From Styela clava (lineage: Eukaryota; Chordata; Ascidiacea; Stolidobranchia; Styelidae), in the NCBI RefSeq assembly GCF_964204865.1, contig NC_135251.1, forward strand, positions 20,522,001 through 20,586,000: a stretch of DNA of 64,000 nt, written 5' to 3'. Under the pieces are notes generated by a model. It worked only from the letters and a program-made list of their open reading frames with translations, was not told the origin of the DNA and ran no database searches. Each line of letters begins with the position of its first letter. Within the stretch, counting starts at the first letter, position 1. A program made the translations under genes and the position numbers. Shown here in pieces: positions 45,001-54,927 of the stretch.

Positions 45001-47318
45001 CTATATTTGAATCGTCAAAATTTTCGTTTTCTATTTTCGATTCAGAGCCATTTTCAAAATGATCCACTTCCACCTGAAAATTTTCAGAAACAAGTGGAAA
45101 TTCTCCACCTAATTCCATAGGAATTTTTGGTGGCTGTTCCTTATCTCCGGCCATCCATAAGTGATCACCAAATGTATGCATTATCTTGATACCCTTTCCT
45201 TTCATACCTGTTATAAATGGAAAATAGTGAGATATTTTGTAATGGGTACATGTACCATTTCTACAGCAGTTCTAATCAATTCAATCAAACCATTACAACG
45301 GCAGTAAATGGATCAGAAATCAAAGCCAAACTAGTACAACGACTGGTATCTTTTCTTGACGAATGTATTGAAAGATATATAACAATTAGTACCAAATACT
45401 AGGGAATACCGAAACACCAGTAATATCAGCCCTCATCAATGTTGTTAGCAATACAGATATTATATAAGTAGATATTTAAAAAGTAAGTGGATCGAACCTT
45501 TGAAATTAAATACGGGTAATAAATATATTCAATACAAAAAACATGGGTATAATACCTGCCAACTCCACCATATCTTTGCTTGATAGAAGAGCATATCCTA
45601 CGGCTAATGGTGCCTTATTTCCCAATACATTCACTGCAACAACTTGCCCTTTTTGTACTTTAGGTAAACCAGATGAAGGAATAATAATACCGGGAAGCAT
45701 CAAATCTGAAATACAAATGGTGTGTTTTATTAATACAAGAACAGAAGTAAGCTTTCAGTTCTTTTGATTAATTAGTTTTAAGTCCAAATTCATCATCTAC
45801 TATTCAAGTATAATCAATGATTTCATGTTCACTGATGTTAAAATGCCAGTTTTTTTTTATATGATACGAACAAATAATAATCCATCAGGATCAATGAAAT
45901 TATCCAAATCATAATAGGAACAAGACTTTGTTGAAGTAATAGAGTGATTCTAGAAGTCATTTTACTAATACATACTTCCAAAAAAAGGGCAGTGGAGTTT
46001 GGCTTATTTTATTGATATTGAATACTGAGTCATATTTCAAAATTCCCAAAAGTCAGTGAAAAGTCTTCTAGTTCGAATGATGGAAATTGGAATAAAAAAT
46101 ATTTGACAAAAAACTATAAAAGTATGAAGTTGACTGGGCATGCTCAACTGACAATCAGATATTGTTTGCATATGCCAAATTTTTTTTATTGAAAACTGGG
46201 TTTTCTCAGAGATCGGGAAATAGTCAGAGTTTTAGAGGTCAAGTCTGGAGTCAAACACAAGATTAATTAGCTGACTTACCTGCTCCTGCAAACAACCTTT
46301 CAAACACTGGAGGTTGAGTTGTGAAGCATGGTAGCAGGGTAGGAAACCTCCAAGCTGTATATACTGTTGGGTACAAAATATGTTCATGCTCGAATACGAT
46401 GGGACTTTTCTTGAGGCAGTATACCAAAATATTTTCACCCCTGCAAAAAGGATGTAATTATTTTACATAGGAAAAATTAAGAATATAATAATGAATTCAC
46501 AATGATAGTAGGCTATATCATCTATCAGTGATGCTTCTCCGTCGCTGCTGATAAGGGTTTATTATATCACATTCATAAACAATAACTAATTCTACAAGAG
46601 GAGTCAATGTAAAAACGTATAAAAGTGATTCAAGCGCACTCCAATGAAATTGTATTTTTGTAATTGTATTCTCAAGTTAATGCATCTGAAACAAATAACT
46701 GGCCAACCAATCCCATACCCGACCTCGACTGGTAACCAGACGAGAGGCCGTAAGTATAGTTTTATCTGTTTTCTTCTCCCCCCAGGATAAATATGTAAAT
46801 CCCAACCAAACATTTCTTCTGACCAAAGGGCTGCGTTAGGTTTTAGCTACGTTATTGCAGATAAACAATTCAATTATATAGTTCTCAGAACCTGGTGTAG
46901 AGATGAGAAAGAAAGAATATTACACCAATGAAGCTTAAATTTATTAAAAAAAACTTTTAATAGCAGAATCGTTCATAATCTTGCTGCAATATATTTTAAC
47001 CTTTAGTTCAGTAAAATGTGAATAGATCGGTCTCATTGCTGTTATGCGTTCTTGATGTTAACCGATGTATAGAAATTTGATAAAAGCATATCGACCAAAT
47101 CTATGTAAAACAATGTTTGAGAGAACCATATCAAAATGCACTTACTTGTGGGAATATAATTTCATGACAGTCATTTCCTCTTTGTTTGGAACCAACTCTG
47201 ATAAATTTTCACTAGATATCCCTTCTCCAATTAATTTTGCCAAATCAGATCTTAGACGCTTCCTGTCAGATCCTTTAATAGCAACATTGGTTTTTGTTCG
47301 AAAAGGTTTAACAAACAT
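39052..47318 (-). CDS. EIF2D: eIF2D (ligatin) translation factor
   Basis: Eleven exons, 5' to 3': 47318-47146, 46440-46280, 45705-45556, 45207-44820, 44454-44380, 43998-43903, 43421-43241, 40692-40514, 40224-40104, 39659-39525, 39177-39052. The product is 594 residues (human 584). eIF2D delivers initiator tRNA to the ribosomal P site independently of GTP and helps recycle 40S subunits. Seen in order: N-terminal MFVKPFRTKTNVAIKGSDRK, a PUA region (YPTVYTAW, VQKGQVVAVNVLGNKAP, MHTFGDHLW), the acidic linker, MDELLHHCFMTALKQK, LDIKKSSYKKLSK, LIQVKELSKGNDNI, the SWIB/MDM2-like part (LSEIRENITKYIRQHDL) and the C-terminal SUI1 domain (QQRASNKKVTIVENLE, VLIQGNQV). Intron 4 starts with GC rather than GT; the phase allows no other choice that I could find. 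Intron 7 carries a 1.97-kb hAT element. Confidence 0.95.
39702..40035 (+). mobile_element. tRNA-derived SINE, family B, near full length
   Basis: In the eIF2D intron between exons 9 and 10, antisense to the gene. A-box-like tggcgcattgggctaagtg, B box ggttcgaattcc, then gcgagaggattgcgggactc, ggtggttcacataatcgctg, aactggccaaccaatc and the 3' block ctatcgctttcctctccctg. This is the best reference copy for the family in this window. Confidence 0.85.
41111..43080. mobile_element. hAT-type transposon, 1,970 bp, non-autonomous
   Basis: In eIF2D intron 7. The termini are cagggctggggag (left) and its inverse ctccccagccctg (right). Perfect 8-bp direct repeats gttacagt flank the element at 41103-41110 and 43081-43088, as hAT insertion makes. 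Subterminal zones (41150-41240 and 42945-43075) are packed with GGCTCC/GGAGCC hexamer-like repeats in opposing orientation. The middle is AT-rich, and the largest frame (42604-42837) has no hAT transposase feature I can see, so mobilisation would need a transposase in trans. Confidence 0.92.
46688..46810 (+). mobile_element. SINE family B, 3' half
   Basis: In eIF2D intron 1. Begins aaacaaataactggccaacc, continues gactggtaaccagacgagag and ends ctcccc-aggataaatatgtaaatcc. Matches the second half of the 39702 copy; the Pol III promoter is absent. Confidence 0.7.
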
Positions 47319-48516
47319 GATTAAGAAAAAAAATTATTACGCTTTTAATAATACTGCAATAAATCTGAAATTTTTGAATATTAGAACAACAGATTGCAAT
47401 TGAAAACACTTTTCAGAAATCAAATAACAGGAAACAACAAACAATGTAATTTAACAAACAACATCATAGAAACGAAAAAAATAACATTCAATAGCTCCTG
47501 TCTATTTTAGTTCGTTTATTATTTTTGTTAAGAACACTATTTTTTAAATTTGGCACAGTACTATTATATAGGATGCATTATTATTGTCAATAGAAATGCT
47601 TTTCAAAATTAAATGTTTATATGGCCACATTTTTAACCTAAAATTATAGCAAAATAAAGAATATAAACATTTGGAAATAAATAATTTTCTAACAGGAAAT
47701 AACCAGAAACTGCAATGTTCACAATTAGTGTTATACAGATACAATGATTGCACCAATTAACTATAATGTCGAAAAAATTAGATATAAAATTGATTAAGTT
47801 AAAGAAAATTGACAGTTAAGAACTACAACTTTCAGATGAATTCTTTCACAGCAGGCCAAGTGTGTCGAAAAATAAGATATTATTAAAACGTTTCAATTAT
47901 AGTATCCAAATTCAAATTACAGACAGAATATTCACGATTGATCTCTTGTGCAAATACTATTAAAAAACTCGATATACAAGGTCTTATCCTAATACAGCCA
48001 TCTGTAGATTATAAGTTTACTGCATAAAACCAAAGTAATGAAAAAAAATGATTGATAAATAAATTTTTCTTAACATTTTGAGTACCATCAATCAAGAAAC
48101 TAATTTAAATAATAAATTTCTGACATCTTTATTAGTAGCTTCTTATATTGCATCAACATTACATTTAGAAATAAAAATTATTACACTAATTAGGCTTCCC
48201 GCTGCTTGTCAGCAGGGAACCTATTGTATTCCTGTGTTTTATTATTATTTATTTAGTATTATTATTTTTTCAAATTGATCCTACAAACTTGAAATTCACC
48301 TCAAATGTGCAGAAGTTCTCAGCTAGCAATAAAATGCAAATTTTATTTTACGCGGGAAGCCTGTTAAAGCTGCACGCAGCTCTAGTTTATCATATATTTA
48401 TTTGCTATTTTCGATATAAAAAAGCCAATTGCACGCTCCGAAAAAATTGCATTTTCCTAATTTATTGCATGTGAACATAAATTAATGTACTGACAATTAA
48501 TGTAGAAAAGTGGTTT
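47319..48516. other. JMJD8-eIF2D intergenic region
   Basis: About 1.2 kb of AT-rich DNA between two genes on the minus strand, holding the JMJD8 3' UTR and the eIF2D 5' flank. Near 48197 and 48358 the pieces gcttcccgctgcttg and cgcgggaagc suggest a diverged inverted repeat. No gene is seen. Confidence 0.45.
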
Positions 48517-49389
48517 TCAACCAAGAAAAGTTGACATAAACACTGAAGTTTTCAAATTCAGTGTTGAATGCCACCAACGATCAGGAAAATATAGAACATC
48601 GCCTGGTTTTATCGTGCATTCTAATGGTTTATTATCTTTTGTGAGTTTGGGATATTCATCCAAAACCCACCTCAACATATTCTGATCTGGATCAAATTTT
48701 GGCATTTTCTCATAAGGATACAAAAACCAACGTTTACTTCCATGAATGACTTCTGAAAAACCAGGTCCGTGAAAGTGAAAAGGTACGCCAGTCCCAGCCG
48801 CCGCAATACCAAAACTATATGCACCAGTTTTTTCAGGGAGACTGTAAGGTGGTTGCATATAAGTTTTAAAAATTTCATTCCACTCTGTATAATTGTTGTT
48901 TCCGAAAAAGTACAAAGTATCTTTGCCAAGTTTATTAACCGATTGGGGTTTTAAAATTCGTTCAATGTATTCTTTTAATGACATGTCAACTTTATCATAT
49001 GAATGTGTATTCGCAGTACTTAAAGTAATTGTATTATTTGCATATTTTTCCATTAGAGCCTTTCTTGAAGTCAGGCGCCGGAATTCTGTATTGTCACTGA
49101 CGCCAGTAAAAATGACTGGTCTATCAAAAGCATACTGCATCAGAAACATATCATTGGTTATGGAAGATACTTTATCAATGTTACAAATGCCTTCATCTAA
49201 ACCAAGAATGTTATCTTCATCATATTCTTCCCACTCATAAGCGCGGCCGTTAAAGCATGTTTCGTTCTCCCCACCGCCACTGGAGATACATTGTTGCGTC
49301 TCATGATTCACTGATGAGCACTCCACACTTTCGAAGTTCGCAAGAATTACACATACCCACAGAACACTGCAAATAATCTCTCCTCTCAT
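48517..49389 (-). CDS. JMJD8: JMJD8, ER-lumenal JmjC-domain protein
   Basis: A 290-residue single-exon protein (human about 264). The N-terminus MRGEIICSVLWVCVILANFE looks like a signal peptide, in keeping with human JMJD8 being an ER-lumenal protein. The JmjC region matches human closely: QYAFDRPVIFTGVSDN, TLSTANTHSYDKVDMSLKEY, DTLYFFGNNNYTEWNE, AYSFGIAAAGTGVPFHFHGP, FSEVIHGSKRWFLYP and the C-terminal LYFPDRWWHSTLNL, ending STFLG. JMJD8 lacks the classic HxD iron triad of histone demethylases, and its enzymatic activity is uncertain. The frame is open to a TTG at 49425, but the first ATG is at 49389, and a gttttgcag acceptor-like site ends 21 nt before it. Several NxS/T sites fit lumenal glycosylation. 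Confidence 0.94.
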   Translation of the reverse strand: MRGEIICSVLWVCVILANFESVECSSVNHETQQCISSGGGENETCFNGRAYEWEEYDEDNILGLDEGICNIDKVSSITNDMFLMQYAFDRPVIFTGVSDNTEFRRLTSRKALMEKYANNTITLSTANTHSYDKVDMSLKEYIERILKPQSVNKLGKDTLYFFGNNNYTEWNEIFKTYMQPPYSLPEKTGAYSFGIAAAGTGVPFHFHGPGFSEVIHGSKRWFLYPYEKMPKFDPDQNMLRWVLDEYPKLTKDNKPLECTIKPGDVLYFPDRWWHSTLNLKTSVFMSTFLG

Positions 49390-49794
49390 CTCCGAAACAA
49401 TTGGGAATGCCTGCAAAACATCCAAACTTTTCTCGAATGTTGAATTTCACACGTGAATTATAACAGCTGTTATATCACTTCCCTATTATGCTCGACGGTT
49501 CCGCGTATTCATCCAATCCATCGAAACTCTATCATTTGAACAGTTCAAAGGTAAAATAAGATTGTGAGAAGTTTATTGAACTCTTCTGTCATCTACCGAT
49601 TCCTAAAAATAAAAAAATGCGAATGATATAAAAAAAAAAACACTCGTGGAGGTCGATAGATGATCTCGAAATGGGTATTCTGAGTTTTTGCGTAGTCAAT
49701 TGGTGATAATATATTATAATTGAATTGTAAATATCATTCCACTACTCAATTTTCTTGAGTCAAGATTTTATTACTATTTACAGCTGTTAGAATA

Positions 49795-50140
49795 CCGTGT
49801 TTCCCCGAAAATAATACCTAGTCTGAATTTGAAAATGATTTTAATATAAGCCCTCCCGTCAAAATAAGACCTAGTCGATAGCGCGAATTTTTTTTTTTTT
49901 GACCTTGTCGGTGGCAAGAAATCTTTTCTACACGTTTTAAATGATTAATCTAGTCATGGTATTTGTAAGTAATTGAATATCGGTTTTCAAATTTTGTATA
50001 TTTGAAATTTCGTCATTCTCTACTTTGTAATTTCGTTTTCGATAAATGAAAATAATAGACATCCCCCGAAAATAAGCCCTAGTGTTATTTTTCGAAAGAA
50101 AATTGAAACAAGACCCAGTCTTATTTTCGGGGAAACGCGG
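49795..50140. mobile_element. TA-flanked MITE, mariner-like ends
   Basis: Inverted ends ccgtgtttccccgaaaataa and ttattttcggggaaacgcgg, bordered by TA at 49793-49794 and 50141-50142. Further copies of aataag(a/c)cctagt occur inside. About 346 bp with no transposase. TA target and end type suggest the Tc1/mariner group, but the family is not proven. Confidence 0.8.
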
Positions 50141-50141
50141 T

Positions 50142-50290
50142 AGGAACCAGTCCATGTCGGATTGGGGGAGCGAACCACCCAACCACACCGACGGCGGCGA
50201 GGAATCCAGCAATCCCCTGGCACATAATTAGCCCCCCCCCCCCCCACAGGATTCGAACCTGTGAGCCGAAGAGGGTAATGAGTAAACTGG
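50142..50290 (-). mobile_element. SINE family B, middle portion
   Basis: On the minus strand it holds a perfect B box GGTTCGAATCC, an interrupting poly-G tract, then gtgccaggggattgctggat and gggtggttcgc as in the other copies. It abuts the MITE at 49795-50140. Confidence 0.75.
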
Positions 50291-50394
50291 TACATGTACT
50301 TCCACGTGTTTGAAACCTTTTTAGAGGTTTCGCCAATTTGTGTACATTGTTTTGTGTATGTTTTATAGATATGGTGTGTATCGGGGAAATCAAA

Positions 50395-50470
50395 ATAAAC
50401 TTATGCTCGTAATAAGAGGTGCGATGGCAAGCGTATTCCTAAGGTTTAGCATGATGCGCCATACCGCCGA
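50395..50470 (-). mobile_element. SINE family B, head portion
   Basis: On the minus strand: tatggcgcatcatgctaaac, then aggaatacgcttgccatcgc. This is the A-box end of family B. It is separated from the piece at 50142-50290 by about 105 bp of unrelated DNA, so it is either an interrupted single copy or two neighbours. Confidence 0.65.
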
Positions 50471-50932
50471 GACTGTTATTGTAGTCATACGATTGCTTAT
50501 ATACAGGGCATGTAATCGATCCGGGAGCCTCGATAAATCCTATATATCCTGCATACTTATCAAGTATAAACAATGTTCAACCACTTACTGTTATAATATT
50601 TCCCATTCCCCGTTATTATCCCTACAATAAGAAGTTTAAACATGACTAGCGATTGACACATTTATGGATGTGCAGAAATTTAAAAATCCATTAGCCCAAT
50701 AGTTGTGGAGAAAGACAATTTTTATCTTCAACAACAATCACCCCAATAACAACAATAATTCAGCCAAACTATTCATTGATCCAGTATGTGTCCAATCAAT
50801 AATATTTTTTCAATGTCACAATAGCTCACTCAAAAAGTTTAAAAAAAAAGTCGTCAAGTGACGACTAATGTACCGAAAATTTTGGAAATGACAGTCCAAT
50901 CTTGGTATTTTCATAGTTAGAGTATTATGCGA

Positions 50933-51043
50933 GACGCTCCCGAAGTATGAGCACCAAGATGGCGCACAACCTGAACCCTAACCTGGTACACATACTACGT
51001 TCAGGTTGTGCGCCATCTTGGTGCACATTCTTATGGAGGTCCT
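50933..51043. mobile_element. Foldback element, about 111 bp (copy 2)
   Basis: Arms gaagtatgagcaccaagatg / catcttggtgcacattctt and inner arms gcgcacaacctgaa / ttcaggttgtgcgc around a short centre. Same family and same length as 24674-24784. Confidence 0.88.
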
Positions 51044-54000
51044 TATGTGAACCACCTACTCGTGAAGTACTCTTATATTAAAAATTGTGCTTTTTCTACA
51101 CGATATTATCACGCCTAGATATATTTCAGGAAAATAAACATTCGTGCCAATCTTCCGCTACATTTATCTATATGTCATAATGCTTTTTATAAAATTTGGA
51201 TCAGCTATATTCTGCTCACATCAGAATTAGGAACAAATTTTTAGGTCAAAATGAGATTGTTTTCGAACTGAATTGAAAGGCTATAAAAATCATTCTTCAA
51301 AAGTGTTTTTATTTTCTATTTCATTAAGGAAGTAAATTCATGAATGTGTTATAATTCCTTGGAGAAAAATTGTGTTCATGCGGTATATTCACACGATTGT
51401 TGTTGGCATTTGGCGAGTTATGGTGTTCAATCTGTTTGGTAGAGGCTGTAGAAGGTCGATGGGTACTTTTTTGATACAAAGGTAAATATTTCGTTAATTT
51501 CTGCGTTTTACTTCGCCTTTCACAGAGAGAATTTATTGTCCAAACATAGGGTAGTGAATGTGCTGAATTCATAAAATAATAATACTTTTATAGAAAAACT
51601 ATGCACAATTTATTCGGATAAATTTGCAAATCCGTCAGATTCAAAAAGTTTGAATCTTGCTGGAAACGTAAGTATTTGTTTACCTGTCGAAAGCTAATAA
51701 TATTTTGGAACGCTATTTTTGAATTCTAAGCAAAACCCTTCACATACAATTTAAAGCAAAACAAAGTGCTTACAATTATCGGATTTATATATTTTATCTT
51801 CCAGAAGATTCGTGATAAAATCATTTTGTCAGGTTATACGTCCCATACTTGGTTGGAATCTGGTTTGCCGCTCGGCCAAAGTATTACCTCGACTGAAAAG
51901 TTCGTTTACGTCAATTTTTCGTTGAAAGCGATAAAAATGATAAAATCAAATGCACTGCAAAAAATCTGGCCAGATGTCCGGAATGTGGAGATTTCTTTCT
52001 AGGGGGTGTGATTTTCTAATAAATATTTAAACGTCATCCGAAACCGAAGCTAACAGAAAAGAATGTCGTAGTATTGTTCATTCATTCTAAAAATAATGAC
52101 TAACAACAGCCTCGTTACAGACGTACAACCTTAAACAGATCAAAAATGTATCGCAATATTTTTTGTTTCTACGCTGAAAAGATATAAACTGTTATTGATT
52201 AAAGAAAAGAATGTAGTAATAAACAAATTAACAAATGAATAAACAAACAAATAAATGAATACATCCATAACTTTTCGGGGAAATTGTTTTTTAAAATTTG
52301 TTTTTAATTTGTTGAGCATTGAGCCAAAGAGTAACCCGTTTTAGCTGATGCTCCATGGATAGTTTAATTAAAATGTGCAGTATTACATACTTTTATGTAT
52401 ATAGGCGGACTAATAATTGTGTTTTACATTACTTAGTGACATCGTCATCTTATCTTGACGTTTATTTCTACTCCATCTCACGCATACGCCGATGGCAAAA
52501 GACTTTAAAGGGAGAAACGGGGTACGATCTTCTATGACTGCTGTAGGGAGGATTCATGTTTTGGATGGGTAATGTATTTGAGCATAACGTAATAACCTAA
52601 TATATTTAAATCCCAAATGCGACTTAACCCATTAGTAATTCTGGGCAATAAACGATATTATCAAATAAATGATATAAATTCCGTGGTTAAAACTCGTTGC
52701 ATATTGTAAATATTGCAAAAATCGTGAAAGAAGTGTTATAAAAGTAAAAAAGTTGAAACATTTCGAGGTAAAAATAATATCTGATTACGGTTTATGAAAA
52801 TAAACATATCCAGACTTAAAAATGGCCAACCGTGCTGTTAGCAAAAATTAGACAAATTCCTGCAATTTAACGGCATTTTCAAATGACTTTTCCGCTTATA
52901 TCGCCACAACTATAATAGCCTACCTTGGATATCTAGAATAGATAAAACATCTCAATTGGACTGTTTCGTGACTTCAAATAAATGCTTTCAATCTAATACG
53001 CCGGTTTGGACGGCGCACGCAACAACAAAATTACTTTCCCTAATGAGGAACAAATCACTTATTAATGACATCGACCTGAAGGGCATGCACCGCCAACATA
53101 TCCTTTCATGAATCTCACGAAATCAAAATATATAATAATAATGCATTTGCTGAATTTTTATTTGCATTTATTCAATTTGAACGAAGTGTCTGCATGCGGG
53201 AGGAATAATCAGCTTCTCGGTTCATCATGAACCTGAAATTTGCAGTAACCGAGGCCGGGATATTTGAGCAAGAATATTTCAATTTTTTTTTACAGTGTTT
53301 TGTAGGTTTTTATGGTATGCAAATTCGGGTATACCGGAAACAGCAAGACACGAAAACTGTAATTGAAATCAAATTGCGCAATAAATTGCTCCACCTCAAT
53401 GCGATGCGAATTAAAATTTTAAGATAAAACGAACGATTAATGTACATCTTTTTGAATTTTAGACCATAAATTAGTGAGAAGAAATTTACTGAAATATAAC
53501 AAAATGAGAATGGTTTCACATTTATGTTAAGAGATATTTTCCACATTCTATATCTATTTGCAAACGCTATTTTTATTTTCTGTTTATTTAATTTTGACGG
53601 GTTCAACATATTTATAGATATATTTCAAGCTAAGCGATATAGCCAAAAATTGGAAATATTCGAAAATAAAGTAGGCGAAAATTAGTTACCTCAATTTTGG
53701 TACACATACTTCTGGGGCGCCTATAATTATACTGCAATACGGCATGACATGATATGACAAATATTCTCCAGGTCAGTACATCTCAAGCCCACGAAGAAGG
53801 AAATATTTGTTACATTGAAAACTCCATTCACAATCAGAATAAGACCTTATTTTGAGGAAATACAAAATTCACATTCTGCAACATTTTTAATTTTTATTGG
53901 CATTGTGAAATTAGTAGTAAAATATCACCACGTTGTATGACCATTTTACTTTTTTTACCACTTTTACGTATCAATTCATTCAGCACACCAAAAAATAATA

Positions 54001-54927
54001 TATAATATAAAAGGTATATTAGTAGATGCTCTCTCTTTGTATGAAGAAACTTAAATATTCCTCGAGTTTGCACAGAATTTTAATAACCATATTGGGAATC
54101 AAAAGATTTCACTCACAAATTACACATTCAGTTCCGAAGTAAAAACTCGAGATGTAAAAAGCACAAAATGTACGTCAGGAATCTAAGTTACGACCCAAAT
54201 AAATACTAGATATGTTCGCCAGTGTAGGTCAATTTTATTTTATTACTTTACTTTTGATAGTTCTCACTTCACTGAGTCTATCGTTAATCTATCGTGCTCT
54301 CGTCTATAGAGCAGATAATTGAAAAATGATATTGGTATCGTTGCAGTACGAATGGCAAGAAGGAATATAAATCACAGTGACGATTCGATACGAATAAGAC
54401 AAATTTAGATGCAGTCAGTTTCAACTCAAATTCAATCTTTTCAGCAAAGTACCATTGTTTATATTAAACATGGGTGTAAGTAGCGGATCAACACTCGTGC
54501 AGAATGACAAGGTTGCACACGGAATGATTATTGAACGGTTTATCGCCCGACCAATCAGCTGTGCCAAGTTGAAACGTATTGTACAATTGAGCTCCAGTGA
54601 ATACGATCCGTTTTTTTTTTTTAAATAATAGCACTCTGTATTGCCTGCTGCTTCGTTGCTAGCAGATACTGCTGTTGGAGATATCCGTTGAATGACATAA
54701 TCTATTCGTTTTGCAACTACAATGCAAATTATCGATACAGACTTTGAGTCATAGAAGTAAGTATTGCTCATGCTAACATTACATAAAAGAAAAGTCTAAC
54801 ATTGCACCCGATATCAAATTGCTCATTCAGCCGAAGCTTTTGTTCTTTTCAAGTGTCAAGTTATTGCTATTCAGCTTCCATAGTGGAATTTGCTCAAATC
54901 GTTTCATGTATCAGCGGCCATCGGACG

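Larger units (their letters stand above)
49390..54927. other. Gene-free region with MITEs and SINE pieces
   Basis: Upstream of JMJD8 and downstream of the 7TM gene. Contains a TA-flanked MITE (49795-50140), SINE family B pieces (50142-50290, 50395-50470), a foldback element (50933-51043) and part of another arm (53692-53721). Frames such as 54421-54771 have no coding character I can defend. Confidence 0.5.

Noticed and set aside
48893-49240. 115-codon plus-strand frame
   Set aside because: It starts at TTG and is a shadow of JMJD8 on the opposite strand.
54421-54771. 116-codon minus-strand frame downstream of the 7TM gene
   Set aside because: It includes a poly-lysine run from poly(T) DNA, has no domain, and lies in the likely 3' UTR. 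No splice sites link it to the 7TM exons.
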